Of a stretch of DNA of 64,000 nt, positions 1 to 9,540 are shown piece by piece. How positions within the stretch are numbered: position 1 is the first letter of the stretch; every line of letters starts with the position of its first letter. Origin of the DNA: Chitinophaga sp. LS1 (GTDB taxonomy: Bacteria > Bacteroidota > Bacteroidia > Chitinophagales > Chitinophagaceae); assembly GCF_034274695.1 (NCBI RefSeq), contig NZ_CP128362.1:6574501-6638500 (forward strand), in the 5' to 3' direction. Both the position numbers and the translations under genes were made by a program. The notes beneath the pieces were generated by a model that worked only from the letters and a program-made list of their open reading frames with translations, did not search any database and was not told the origin of the DNA.

Positions 1-1047
1 CGCCGCTGGGTCGCCAATTAGATCCAACCACTTTCCTTTAAATCCGAGTGTCTTAAACTTGACCTTGGCAAAATCTTCACTATTCATGATTACTTCAGGG
101 GCTATATTTCCACTTTCAAAACCTGACAATCCAAATATTTGACCGGTGCCCTTTCCACAACCACATCCACCTAGTGCATCTTGCCACCCGTTTAAAGTTG
201 CACTATTAATTGGTAGCGTCTTAATTTTTGATTCTTTTGATATAAAATTCATCAAACAGGTTTGTAACTGGCTGATTTTATTTATATATAGATCATTAGC
301 AGGAATTTGATTCTTACTAATCGCCCTTTCAATAATATCCAATAACTTCTTTGCCTTCTCCTTTGTGATAAGCTTCCCCTGCATTGATATATATCGCTTA
401 ATATAGGAAACTGAAAATCTAACCTTTTCGGATTCTATAATAGCTCGAAATTCATTTAGCTTATCCTCCTTTATTTTAATAGAAATGGTTTTACCCATAG
501 AGTTATACACCCGAATTATATTATCCTGGATATACCTGATCTGTTCAGCAAAGCGTGATGTCTTCTTAATCTTTCGTTCTATAATTGCTCTTTGCAAAGA
601 ATTAATAAAATTTAGCAGTTGCTTGTCTTCCTTGGTTTTCCCATGTAAGGAAACGTACCTTTTAATAAATTTCACTTCTTCATCAAGATGTTCAACCTCA
701 CCAGCAGGATTTTCACGCGCATCAATACCAGGTTTTGCGCTCTGGCCTCTATTGGTTCTACTTTTAGGGGATTGGTCGTTTATTCTGTTTTCGCTTATAT
801 TCTTCTTTGATGACTGTCTCCTTGTATTAGTTCGATCAGCCCCATCACTTTGCTTTACATACTTATCTACTTTTTCAAAGTAAATATCAATCGCTTCCCG
901 AATACCGTCACTTTCTAAATATTCTGACCAGTCCTGCCCGGCATCTGTAATCTTGATAATCCATTCGTGGGTTTGCTGAATAGATGACGGTAAAGAGGAG
1001 AAATCCAGTTTCTTTACCTTATCGAAATAATTTGTGTAATTAAGCAT
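1..1047 (-). CDS. Hypothetical protein with two internal repeats, C-terminus beyond window
   Basis: I read an open frame of 349 codons from the ATG at 1047 to the window edge with no stop, so the 3' end is missing. The product is hydrophilic. It has a charged Ser/Arg/Asn-rich linker (about residues 70-118) and an internal duplication: IKRYVSLHGK at 128-137 and IKRYISMQGK at 216-225 each begin a helical unit of about 55 residues. Near 290-312 there is a Gly/Cys patch (GGCGCGKG) followed by a GLSGF motif like the Gly-rich motifs in other proteins of this operon. It starts 9 bp downstream of the helicase gene and is the most distal gene of the operon seen here. I do not recognise the family. An internal virion protein is possible but is only inferred from context. 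Confidence 0.8.
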   Translation of the reverse strand, partial: MLNYTNYFDKVKKLDFSSLPSSIQQTHEWIIKITDAGQDWSEYLESDGIREAIDIYFEKVDKYVKQSDGADRTNTRRQSSKKNISENRINDQSPKSRTNRGQSAKPGIDARENPAGEVEHLDEEVKFIKRYVSLHGKTKEDKQLLNFINSLQRAIIERKIKKTSRFAEQIRYIQDNIIRVYNSMGKTISIKIKEDKLNEFRAIIESEKVRFSVSYIKRYISMQGKLITKEKAKKLLDIIERAISKNQIPANDLYINKISQLQTCLMNFISKESKIKTLPINSATLNGWQDALGGCGCGKGTGQIFGLSGFESGNIAPEVIMNSEDFAKVKFKTLGFKGKWLDLIGDPAA

Positions 1048-1056
1048 AATTTAGGA

Positions 1057-4000
1057 TTAGGATGCCAACAATAATAACTTCAACTTCAAAGCCATAGCCT
1101 CATTTTCAAATCTCCGTCGCCTCGCCATGTCTACAACTTTAATACTTCTATTTTCCACCAATATTTCCGGTGGCGGTAGCTCAATAGGTCTCTTTGAACT
1201 AATTCTTTCCGATTGATTTTCAATTTGACGATACTGAGCACTATCAACCGTGACTGATAAACCGTGATTATCTTGCAACACCTTTACGAACGCGGAAATT
1301 TTATCTTCAGCCACTTCGGCAACCATCTTATTTGATGTTTTTTGAAAATTGTTTCCAATGGTTAGGGGAAGTAAATCCTTATCCAGGTATATCGCACCTC
1401 CGGACACAAGGCTACCTCCAACCACAATTTTAAATTGCTGCTCTTGTTTAAAAAAAGACAATCCATTATTCGTAACGATATGACTATTTCTTACCAGGGA
1501 TCTAATTAATGGAAGTGCCTTAATAATAGGAACCGTAACTTTATCCTTTGTTTGCTCAGAAGCATTCCAATATTCAGGCATCAAAATCCCCTTTCTTATT
1601 TCACCATTCATAGTTGTATAGGATACTAATTTCCCTTTGAATTCCGAAAATGCCTGTAGAAGGTTACCTGTGACAATATTCCGCTGTCTGCGATCAACAT
1701 TTGTCTGTTGAATAAAGTTTGCCCAATCTGTCAGAATATCTTGCCTATCTTTTTGACGTAAGTCATTACTAACCCCTATTATCGCATTAATATCCTTGGA
1801 AAAAGAAAGGGGAATAGCTACATACTTATTACTACTGGCTATAGCAAAACGTAGCTTAATTTGAGAGGGCAGATAAGGGTTTTTCTTTCTTAGATCCAAC
1901 AAGTACCCGATAAATACTGCAGGTACAACTTCACTCCCATTTGAATAGGTTTCAATAGGATAATTCAGCAACCTACCTGGATAGAAAAAATTGAATATTC
2001 TACCCAAATAGCCTTTCGCGGCGGCAGCCCTAGCTGAAATCATAGAAAGCTTTTGTTCCTTCGCTTTCAACAACTCATTTCGCCGCTTATTGATTTCATT
2101 CATTTGTTCCTCCGGTGAGGCAGCTAGCTTTCGAATAGATTTCTCATAAGGGATCGAGCTCATAAGATCATCATACCGGCTATTCTCTTCTTCCAACTCC
2201 TGCTCTAACTTCGCATTTGCATTATTTTCGTAACCAGTAACCAGTTCCGCAACTATTTCATGTGATGTCCTGCCATTCAATGACTCTACCAATAAATTTT
2301 CAAGTTCAATAGCTGTAAAGGGTTTCTTCAAAACATTGGCTTGTACTGTTTCCAATATACTATCGTCTCCAAATGCGCTATCACCACCCTTTCCCATTTT
2401 CACAACCCGGGAACTAATTGTTTCTGCCTGTAGGTTCATAGCCTCTACTTCCAGATCGTATTCTCCTACTTGTTGTAAATATTCAACATAGTCATTATAA
2501 CGGGTACTCATTTCATTATAAAAATCCTGCTGGGCAAGGGTATCCAACACTGCGACCCTTCCACTTACCTTATGAGCAGCATCCTCTATCCCCCCATCTC
2601 CATTTTCATCCAATCCTAACGGGTTGTCTAATACCCTATTAATTTCCTTGTTCTCCTTTAAATACTCCAATACCAATACATCCCCATATTTATTCAGGAA
2701 GTCAGGTACATCCAGAATTTTTGTAGACTGTTTTTGATTAGAAGAAGTATTTGCATCCAAACTCTTCAGTTTCTTTTGTAACATCATCATTAATCGCATC
2801 TCCGCAGGGATAGCGGAGGTGACATAGTCATATATTGGCTTCAATATCTGACCGGTTCGATTAATACGACCACGCTTTTGAACTTCCCGGTTAATATCCA
2901 GCTCTGCCTGCAAAACAATCATTACACGCTGCTTCACCAAATTCGCTGGCACCTTGGAGGTCGGAATCGCATGAGCAGATGCCCCGGTACTTCCTGCCTG
3001 GTTTATCATTAACACATCAACCTCGTTGTTATTAAATTGCCTGAAGGCATCATTTGTGTTAATCTTCCTACGTGAGGTTACCAAACCCATCCCCGTTTTT
3101 AGATTAAGCTGCAACTCGTACTTACGGCCAGTTACTTCAGCCACCGTGTAACCTGCATCCTTCAGGGTTTTTAAAATCACGTCAATTGGAGATATAGTTA
3201 TCCCAGTAGCTACACTTTTTATCCTGTCCGTAATATCATAATACACAGATGCCGCTACCGGGGCAAGTTCTTCGAGGGAGAACCTTTTATAAATAGGTTT
3301 GCCATTCACGTCTTTCTCCGTATACCTCAAAACGCCTTCCAGTCCTCGATATAATACCTCAGCAAAGTCTGCGTTAATTACATCTCCATCCCCTACAGGA
3401 GCGCCCGTTTCATTCTCAAGGGTTTCTAAAAAGCTACCCATTGTTGATGAAAACGCTATTACTGGCTTCTTACCTTCTTTTAATCTCATGATAGCTCTCT
3501 CTGCCACTGATGCAGCTTTAATAGAGAAAAGCATTTGATTTATTACCTGGAAGATTTTACTAAAATATGGTTGGTTATCAACTCCAGCTTGTGACGTTCC
3601 CTTTCGCAATTCAGTTTCCTTACCTTCGGCAGCCGCCACTTTATCCAATTCCTTAACTATCTTATTAACATACAGATCCTGGAAGGCTATAATATCTCTT
3701 AAAATTGAAGTAATGTTATCCGAAATTGCCCTATGTTCCTGCGCCTGGTCCGTTAAAGTAATATAATTCACTTCTACTCCCTCAAAACTCCTTTCCCTAC
3801 GTAGCATTTGCCCCTCCGCGACCAATTGCGCGCTCAGAATTTCCTGTAAAGCAACTCCGCCACGCGAAATAGCATCTACCAGCTCCTCCTTACTCATTGT
3901 ACAATCAGCAATTGCTGTCTTTAGCGCATAAATCGGCATATTATCCGGCCTCTTTGCGAAAGTGGCGCTAAGGAAAACAACACCTTTCGCCGCTGCAACC

Positions 4001-5775
4001 ACATTCTGTAAAAACGCCCCGGTATTTGAACTGCCACTACTATTATGTGATTCATCAAGAATTACAATACTATTCTGCGCAACTTCTGCTAAAAATAACG
4101 GTTTGTCCGGCTTTTTATCTGGACTACTAAATTGTGAATAGGTTGCGACAACATAGTCATACCCTGCAGGTAGTTCTCGTCTTTGGAATATGCTCTTCTG
4201 CTGTTCCACAGGAAGCGCCTGGTAAACAACATTACCGTCCTGGTCTTTAATATCTGTTTTGGACTCCTTTGAATTAACAATAAATGGCCGTAGATGCGCA
4301 CTGCCAATGGCCAAAAGATCCCTGTAAATATCACTGAACAGGTTAGATTTTTCAGTTAAGAATATTGGTTTCAAATTTTGCTGTATAGCATACCTAATGA
4401 TTGCGGCAGCAATTCTACCCTTGCCTATTCCTGTCTGATCCCCGATGATCATTCCCTGATTTTTGGCCTCTATATTATAAATAGCAGTTCCAACTGCATC
4501 TATTTGTTCAGCAGCTAAAGCATTACACAGTTCCATCTTCGAATTGAATCCTAATCGATGCCTGACAAAATTATCCATATCCCCACCAACCTCGATTCTA
4601 ATCCTATCAATCGAAGACTGCGTCTCAAAAGACATACTGTCCGGCACCTGGGTATCTAACACAACACATGCATTAGATGCAGGCTGATAAGGAGCTTCCA
4701 AAGAGCCTAAAAGATCATTATCCAGCATTTCCCTTAACTGCCTTGCTCTTTGCTCATTCTCCTTTCTCTTCCTGATTTGGCTTTGTTTTACCCTTTTCAT
4801 AATTCTATCATATAGCTCATAAAAGTCTCCGAATACAATATCATTTTCTGAGTCAAATAGCGGCGTAGCCCCAATCGGTTTATCCTTTCTACCATCGATT
4901 AAGATCAGCCGTACATTAACTGCCGTTCCCTGGCGGCTATATAATTTCTTACCGTCAATGTTAATGACATCATCAACATGGAACCGGCTGTATAAATAAT
5001 TAAAAAAAATCCTATCACTTATTGGCTGTACCCTTCCCAGGTCATCCCACCATGTATTTCCACCAATAATTATTGCGGCCCTACCATTATCCTTCATCGT
5101 CTCCAATGCCCGAATCGCCATTAAGTGTTCCAGTGAAGTAATTTTATAGTCCTCCACCATAAAGGGCTTCACCAAATTGCCGAACGGAGGATTAGTTAAA
5201 ACAGCCGAAAAATATTTAGCATATTGCTTAAATGGAATTGTCGCATCCTGTTGTAAGACATTATAAAATCCCTGTGCATGCAGGTTCGTATTTCTTAAAT
5301 TATCAATCTCATTCACTATTACATTCCTGGGATTCGCAGCAATAGTTAATAACCCATTCCCGGCAGATGGTTCAAAACAATAACCGCCGGTATATGTGAG
5401 TAGGCTAAGCTTGCAGTATACTCCAAGTAAGTACCCTATTGGTGCTGGTGTGGAATATTGTTGTAATAAAATGGACTGGCTTGTACGATGTGATAGAATA
5501 ACTTGCCTGCGATATAAATCAACAATTCTGGTAAATCTCTCATACTGTTCAATTGGCAATGCCGACAATTCCCTGGCATATATGACTATAGCCAATTCTG
5601 TCAATTCCTTAATAGTATTTTTATCATCAATACCAAGAGATAAAGCCTTCTTTTCAACTATTCGCTTATTGACAATTTCATTATTGCGCAGGCATGATAT
5701 TACCCAATCAATATAGTCTTCTCTCATAAAAAAGGAATAATAAGTTATAGGTAGCTTCCTGGGATCGGAAGCCAC
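1057..5775 (-). CDS. DarB-like N6-methylase / strawberry-notch helicase fusion
   Basis: The 1572-aa protein joins an adenine-methylase-like domain to a superfamily 2 ATPase. Residues 134-141 (FEPSAGNG) fit the SAM-binding loop and 195-198 (NPPF) the catalytic motif. The ATPase has a Walker A at about 445-453 (GDQTGIGKG), DESH at 574-577, SAT at 603-605 and a late RGRINRTG arginine-finger motif. The pairing of GDQTGIGKGR with a domain rich in NQAGSTGAS-type sequence is typical of the strawberry-notch family. The same methylase-helicase architecture occurs in phage P1 DarB, a head protein injected with the DNA that protects it from type I restriction. Its position in a block of candidate virion genes suggests a similar anti-restriction or DNA-processing role, but this is inference. 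Confidence 0.85.
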   Translation of the reverse strand: MASDPRKLPITYYSFFMREDYIDWVISCLRNNEIVNKRIVEKKALSLGIDDKNTIKELTELAIVIYARELSALPIEQYERFTRIVDLYRRQVILSHRTSQSILLQQYSTPAPIGYLLGVYCKLSLLTYTGGYCFEPSAGNGLLTIAANPRNVIVNEIDNLRNTNLHAQGFYNVLQQDATIPFKQYAKYFSAVLTNPPFGNLVKPFMVEDYKITSLEHLMAIRALETMKDNGRAAIIIGGNTWWDDLGRVQPISDRIFFNYLYSRFHVDDVINIDGKKLYSRQGTAVNVRLILIDGRKDKPIGATPLFDSENDIVFGDFYELYDRIMKRVKQSQIRKRKENEQRARQLREMLDNDLLGSLEAPYQPASNACVVLDTQVPDSMSFETQSSIDRIRIEVGGDMDNFVRHRLGFNSKMELCNALAAEQIDAVGTAIYNIEAKNQGMIIGDQTGIGKGRIAAAIIRYAIQQNLKPIFLTEKSNLFSDIYRDLLAIGSAHLRPFIVNSKESKTDIKDQDGNVVYQALPVEQQKSIFQRRELPAGYDYVVATYSQFSSPDKKPDKPLFLAEVAQNSIVILDESHNSSGSSNTGAFLQNVVAAAKGVVFLSATFAKRPDNMPIYALKTAIADCTMSKEELVDAISRGGVALQEILSAQLVAEGQMLRRERSFEGVEVNYITLTDQAQEHRAISDNITSILRDIIAFQDLYVNKIVKELDKVAAAEGKETELRKGTSQAGVDNQPYFSKIFQVINQMLFSIKAASVAERAIMRLKEGKKPVIAFSSTMGSFLETLENETGAPVGDGDVINADFAEVLYRGLEGVLRYTEKDVNGKPIYKRFSLEELAPVAASVYYDITDRIKSVATGITISPIDVILKTLKDAGYTVAEVTGRKYELQLNLKTGMGLVTSRRKINTNDAFRQFNNNEVDVLMINQAGSTGASAHAIPTSKVPANLVKQRVMIVLQAELDINREVQKRGRINRTGQILKPIYDYVTSAIPAEMRLMMMLQKKLKSLDANTSSNQKQSTKILDVPDFLNKYGDVLVLEYLKENKEINRVLDNPLGLDENGDGGIEDAAHKVSGRVAVLDTLAQQDFYNEMSTRYNDYVEYLQQVGEYDLEVEAMNLQAETISSRVVKMGKGGDSAFGDDSILETVQANVLKKPFTAIELENLLVESLNGRTSHEIVAELVTGYENNANAKLEQELEEENSRYDDLMSSIPYEKSIRKLAASPEEQMNEINKRRNELLKAKEQKLSMISARAAAAKGYLGRIFNFFYPGRLLNYPIETYSNGSEVVPAVFIGYLLDLRKKNPYLPSQIKLRFAIASSNKYVAIPLSFSKDINAIIGVSNDLRQKDRQDILTDWANFIQQTNVDRRQRNIVTGNLLQAFSEFKGKLVSYTTMNGEIRKGILMPEYWNASEQTKDKVTVPIIKALPLIRSLVRNSHIVTNNGLSFFKQEQQFKIVVGGSLVSGGAIYLDKDLLPLTIGNNFQKTSNKMVAEVAEDKISAFVKVLQDNHGLSVTVDSAQYRQIENQSERISSKRPIELPPPEILVENRSIKVVDMARRRRFENEAMALKLKLLLLAS

Positions 5776-5787
5776 CTATAACACTTT

Positions 5788-6672
5788 CTAATGTGAACCT
5801 GTATTTGCTAATAATTGCTTTATATCAGTGAGCAGTTGATTTTGCGTATCCTGCTTATTTATCAAACTGGCATGCTGGCTACGTAAGTCATTCAATGTGG
5901 CATCCATTGTCGACAACTTATTAGTTTGAGATTTCAACTCATTCAGAATATCAGCGAGGGTAGTCTGAACTTGCCCGGTTATCACTTTAGTATCCGTCAA
6001 CACACCTGTTAAACTGTCTTGCTTATTTAACAGGCTTTGATCTGTTGTACTGATTACACCCAACTTCTCAACCATGGAAGTAAACATGATGGAATGGGCA
6101 CTAATCAGGGAGATAATTGCATCTTGCTTCGTCAACAATTCATCCTCTCCGGATTTTATATCAGATACCTTTTCAGCAAGCGATGAAATTTTCACTGTCT
6201 GCTCCTTAACTGACAATGTCTGATCCTGCATACTGGTTAGCAGTTGCTGGCCGTTTTCCTTTTCCTCCAATAACCGGTTACCAATAGCGATTAACGCATT
6301 TACCTGCAATTGTTGAAAATTGAGATCTATCTGCTGGGTGCTATGCCACAGATTTAGAACCTGTTTAATTTCTATGAGCTGCTCTATTCCCAGCTGCTGC
6401 TTATTCAAGGCCAATTCCTCATAACCGTTAGAATAATCAAGCATATGAGCTACCGCATCTCTCAAAGCAGCTATATCAACAATCCCTGACGGTGCCGTCA
6501 CATCCACCAATTTTATAAACAGATCTCCTAAAGTACCTTCCCCAAAACTGATCTTGATAGTATCATCCCTAACAGTTTCTACAGTTTTTATTTGGTCTTT
6601 GGCTATTAAAAGCACACTATCATTAGTTACCATCCGGATAAATGCCCCATAACTATATATCTGCATACTCAT
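5788..6672 (-). CDS. Coiled-coil protein with repeated KQD motif, possible fibre/spike
   Basis: The 294-aa protein has a beta-rich N-terminal part (about 1-80) and a long heptad-rich helical region (about 85-290). The helical part carries a recurring (L/I)xKQD motif at 182-184, 217-219 and 273-275, each followed by a Leu/Ile-rich stretch, which suggests a repeated trimeric or dimeric coiled coil. There is no signal peptide or membrane segment. The gene lies 12 bp upstream of the helicase in the same operon. A fibre, spike or stalk role fits the architecture but I do not recognise the family. Confidence 0.75.
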   Translation of the reverse strand: MSMQIYSYGAFIRMVTNDSVLLIAKDQIKTVETVRDDTIKISFGEGTLGDLFIKLVDVTAPSGIVDIAALRDAVAHMLDYSNGYEELALNKQQLGIEQLIEIKQVLNLWHSTQQIDLNFQQLQVNALIAIGNRLLEEKENGQQLLTSMQDQTLSVKEQTVKISSLAEKVSDIKSGEDELLTKQDAIISLISAHSIMFTSMVEKLGVISTTDQSLLNKQDSLTGVLTDTKVITGQVQTTLADILNELKSQTNKLSTMDATLNDLRSQHASLINKQDTQNQLLTDIKQLLANTGSH

Positions 6673-6674
6673 AA

Positions 6675-6848
6675 TTAATTTCTTTTATCGATTTTAATGA
6701 GTATTAATTCCGCTGCCATTGCCCCAACAAAACCACCCATAAGCAAATAAGGCACCTCTGACTTCCTGTTTGCTTGTGCATACCAGTAAAAGGCTAATGA
6801 GCTGATTAAAGTACTGGTAGCTATAACAGCCCTTTCTTTATTTTCCAT
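6675..6848 (-). CDS. Small two-helix membrane protein (57 aa)
   Basis: Reading the reverse strand from the ATG at 6848 gives 57 codons and a TAA at 6675-6677. The peptide begins MENKERAV and holds two hydrophobic helices separated by a short charged turn (QANRKSE), ending in a basic IDKRN tail. It fills the gap between the two neighbouring operon genes exactly, 5 bp after one and 2 bp before the other. Such small membrane proteins are typical of this operon. Function unknown. Confidence 0.6.
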   Translation of the reverse strand: MENKERAVIATSTLISSLAFYWYAQANRKSEVPYLLMGGFVGAMAAELILIKIDKRN

Positions 6849-6853
6849 ATGCA

Positions 6854-7498
6854 TTAATGAATAGCTACTACAACAAGAACACCTGTGATAACCGCAAGAA
6901 TGCCACCAAGCAACCTTTTACCCTTTCGGTGCTTTTTGATCATTTCCCGCTGCTGGGTATTTTCCGTTAATAGCTGCTGATGTTGGTAGGCAATACTTGT
7001 AAGATTATTCCTGAGGGTATCACATTCGTCTTTCTGCAGGGAAATCATACTGTCTTTTATAGAAACCTGTGACTGAAGGTCAATAACCATTGAGTCATAC
7101 AAACTATCTTTAAGCTGGTCAATCGCTTTAAAATTCACCAATGCTACAGCCAGGCTATCACAATTACTAATGATTTCCGAGGTATCTGTTTCGGTATAGT
7201 GAACAGATAGTAAATCATCAATAGATTGTCTTAATGATGCATTTTCAACTTTTACAGCAGTCAATGAACTACGAGTTTTGATAATATTCTGATTTAGGTC
7301 TGCATTCACCCGCTTTAAAGAATCAATTTTACCGATGAAGTACTTCTCGGATTCATGAATTTTATCCAGGAACACAATCGGTTCCTCGACCCTTACCGAT
7401 AATTTTTGAGAATTGCCTTTAAATAAAGGTTTTAAGAAATAATAAGCCATTACAGCGATTAAAGAAATAACAAACAGTTCTACTATTATTTTTTTCAT
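6854..7498 (-). CDS. Coiled-coil protein anchored by membrane helices at both ends
   Basis: The 214-aa product has an N-terminal hydrophobic helix (about 4-23), then a long charged helical region rich in heptads, then a short basic stretch (KKHRKGKRLLGG) and a C-terminal hydrophobic helix ending the protein. This bitopic hairpin or spanning-rod layout resembles membrane-associated phage proteins, for example lysis or DNA-delivery factors, but there is no lipobox to support a classical spanin. Family not recognised. Confidence 0.75.
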   Translation of the reverse strand: MKKIIVELFVISLIAVMAYYFLKPLFKGNSQKLSVRVEEPIVFLDKIHESEKYFIGKIDSLKRVNADLNQNIIKTRSSLTAVKVENASLRQSIDDLLSVHYTETDTSEIISNCDSLAVALVNFKAIDQLKDSLYDSMVIDLQSQVSIKDSMISLQKDECDTLRNNLTSIAYQHQQLLTENTQQREMIKKHRKGKRLLGGILAVITGVLVVVAIH

Positions 7499-7535
7499 GA
7501 AATATGTTTTATACTTATTGGGTTAAAAATGAGGT

Positions 7536-7775
7536 CTAAATATTTTTATTGGAATCAGTACTTTTCCTCTCCAGGGAATATCCAAAGGTTCCTGTGCCAA
7601 TTAAACTGGCAAACGTAAAGAACATCGCTTCGGGAATATCCTTTCCAAGGAACTGCTGTCCAATCCAACTAATAATCAGGGCCAGCAACAATGTTCCGAT
7701 AACCAATTCTCTCAGGCTATAGCTTCCATTCTTATCCTTCAGTAATTGAAGGATGAAATTCTTCATATCTCTCAT
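7536..7775 (-). CDS. Small holin-like membrane protein
   Basis: The 79-aa protein has a short amphipathic N-terminus, two predicted membrane helices (about residues 25-42 and 50-66) and a charged C-terminal tail. Size and topology fit class II holins, and two cell-wall genes (YkuD-like and peptidoglycan-binding) lie just upstream, which fits a lysis cassette. The call rests only on size, topology and context. Its ATG overlaps the stop of the 26-codon gene upstream by ATGA, suggesting translational coupling. Confidence 0.65.
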   Translation of the reverse strand: MRDMKNFILQLLKDKNGSYSLRELVIGTLLLALIISWIGQQFLGKDIPEAMFFTFASLIGTGTFGYSLERKSTDSNKNI

Positions 7776-7852
7776 GTGCTATTGGATTTTATGAGTTTAT
7801 ATGTGGCCAGTGATATGCTGCCGGCAAATAGTAATCCTGCAATACTGATCAT
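7772..7852 (-). CDS. 26-aa single-helix membrane peptide
   Basis: The reverse strand from 7852 reads MISIAGLLFAG and continues as one hydrophobic helix with a basic-polar tail, stopping at 7772-7774. The start overlaps the preceding stop (TAATG) and the stop overlaps the next start (ATGA), so it is coupled at both ends. That double overlap is the main evidence that it is a real gene. It may be a lysis regulator or minor membrane component. Confidence 0.5.
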   Translation of the reverse strand: MISIAGLLFAGSISLATYKLIKSNST

Positions 7853-8481
7853 TAATTTTTTTTTATGATAGACTTACCATCGCCATCAAATAGGGGCAGG
7901 CTACCATCCGGCAGACCAGATAAAAGAGTGTAGGTAAAAGAGTTGTTGTAAAGTGCGCGGTGCCTTTCTGCTAATTGGAGAAATACCGAGAAGTCATCAG
8001 CATTAGAAAACACCTGGCAACCAGCCGAATACTGATCAATATACTTCGTTGTTCCATTGGCAAGTGCCCTATGAATATTGATCCCATAAAGGCCGGTCTG
8101 TTCACGGCCTGAATTATAGTCAGGCTTCCCATCCCGGTTAAAATCCCGTATAACAGTTACTGGCTTCACCTGGACCAATGCCAGGTACTTCCCCCTGTGC
8201 ATTCCCAAACCATGGCTACCTGGATATTGACCAGGTTTAAGAATTGCCGTTCCCTGTTCATTGGATGGATTACGTAACCAATATGTACCGGGATCAGTTG
8301 TAGCCCTCCAGCTGAAAGCAACCTGCTTTCCTGTATTATCTGTAAATAGCACATTAATACTGTCATTAAAGACATTAGGAATACTGGTATTATGCCTGAT
8401 ACCGATGATATTTAGCTCCCATGGGCGCACGGCAACCTTATACCCCCTCTGAAGGAGAGCATCATTTAAAATAGTCTGCAT
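7852..8481 (-). CDS. YkuD/L,D-transpeptidase-like cell-wall protein
   Basis: The 209-aa protein has no signal peptide. Around residues 130-155 it carries a GINIHRA stretch followed by YSAGCQVF. This resembles the His...S-x-G-C active-site arrangement of YkuD-type L,D-transpeptidases, though the last Arg of the usual motif is replaced. A DFNRDGKPDY segment could bind calcium. In phage-like clusters such proteins cut or remodel peptidoglycan during entry or lysis. It is followed by a coupled membrane peptide and a holin-like gene. The transpeptidase assignment is by motif only. Confidence 0.6.
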   Translation of the reverse strand: MQTILNDALLQRGYKVAVRPWELNIIGIRHNTSIPNVFNDSINVLFTDNTGKQVAFSWRATTDPGTYWLRNPSNEQGTAILKPGQYPGSHGLGMHRGKYLALVQVKPVTVIRDFNRDGKPDYNSGREQTGLYGINIHRALANGTTKYIDQYSAGCQVFSNADDFSVFLQLAERHRALYNNSFTYTLLSGLPDGSLPLFDGDGKSIIKKN

Positions 8482-8524
8482 TTTAACGCTATTTGAAAGT
8501 GAAGAATATCGGGTTAACTAAAAC

Positions 8525-9529
8525 TTATAGGTACTTTATGGACTTAGTGGCTACCAGGAAGTACCTTCCCTTGTTTTCGAAAAGTGTATAGTCCAGTTTC
8601 TTAGTGACCTCAGCTCCTAACACAGTCTTCTGAGGTACTTCCATTCTCTCATTAGCATTAATCCACACATTCGCAGGCTCAATGGTGATTAAAGTTCTAC
8701 CATCGATACCATCCAATGACCATGTACTTCCATTATATCGCAAACCCATACGAATAAATTGATACCTTATTTGTTCCTTGTCAGATTCTTTGCTAAAACT
8801 GCTTAAAAGTCCATTTACAAGGGTCTGCCGGACACCACGAAGCCGTAGTTGAGAGAAAGCCGCGCTAACTTGCTTATAATCCTCTTTTGTATTCATTTGC
8901 TTTAACAAGCCTAAAACCGTTGACAAATTAGATGTTGTGGCGGCCGCAAGAAATTTTGAAGCCAATGCTGATTTATCAGTAACACTACTACTACCCTGGA
9001 CAAAAACATAATAGGTACTTTCATCAATAACGGCCGGTAAACCAGCTTTAACTAAGGCAGCGACTGTTTCAGAACCAAAATCCCCATCTGCACCATACTT
9101 AGGTAAAATGGATACCCCGTATTTACTAATCAATGCCTGCTGAAGTGCTTTGACTAATTGTCCTTTACTGCCCTTTTTCAATGGAAAGTTGCTATTTAAT
9201 TGGGATGTAGTTGAAGAAGTTGCAGCTTTCCCTGAACCTTGGCTTGTATTTACTGGCGTTAAATATACTGGCGTTGCAGGTGTATCAGTATACGATGTTG
9301 TGGATGGGTAAACCGCCGTAGTAGGTCGTAAAATGGTATTTAAATCAGCAGATGTACTACTGGTTTTCTTCTTCTTCCGCAGGTACTGCCATCCCAAATA
9401 CCCTAAGATCCCGGTTGCAGCAACTGCCAGTGTAGTTAACACTATATTACTTTTTGCCTGCTTCTTTCCAGCTTTCCTGCTCCTCGTATTACCCGAAGTA
9501 CTTTTAGCTTTTACCCCACTTTTTTTCAT
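8525..9529 (-). CDS. Membrane-anchored peptidoglycan-binding protein
   Basis: The 334-aa protein starts with a strongly basic, Ser-rich segment, then a hydrophobic helix (about 30-48) and a KKKK stop-transfer stretch, then a Ser/Thr-rich linker. Residues of about 115-170 match a peptidoglycan-binding type 1 domain (LKKGSKGQLVKALQ, then DGDFGSETVAAL). A helical middle region resembles the helical repeats of the next gene, and the C-terminus is beta-rich. The layout suggests a protein held in a virion or cell membrane that touches the wall. No hydrolase catalytic motif is obvious. Confidence 0.8.
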   Translation of the reverse strand: MKKSGVKAKSTSGNTRSRKAGKKQAKSNIVLTTLAVAATGILGYLGWQYLRKKKKTSSTSADLNTILRPTTAVYPSTTSYTDTPATPVYLTPVNTSQGSGKAATSSTTSQLNSNFPLKKGSKGQLVKALQQALISKYGVSILPKYGADGDFGSETVAALVKAGLPAVIDESTYYVFVQGSSSVTDKSALASKFLAAATTSNLSTVLGLLKQMNTKEDYKQVSAAFSQLRLRGVRQTLVNGLLSSFSKESDKEQIRYQFIRMGLRYNGSTWSLDGIDGRTLITIEPANVWINANERMEVPQKTVLGAEVTKKLDYTLFENKGRYFLVATKSIKYL

Positions 9530-9540
9530 AAAGATTCGTA

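Noticed and set aside
485..883. Plus-strand frame of 132 codons
   Set aside because: It is antisense to the open minus-strand CDS that spans 1-1047 with sensible repeats; its product is low-complexity hydrophobic sequence.
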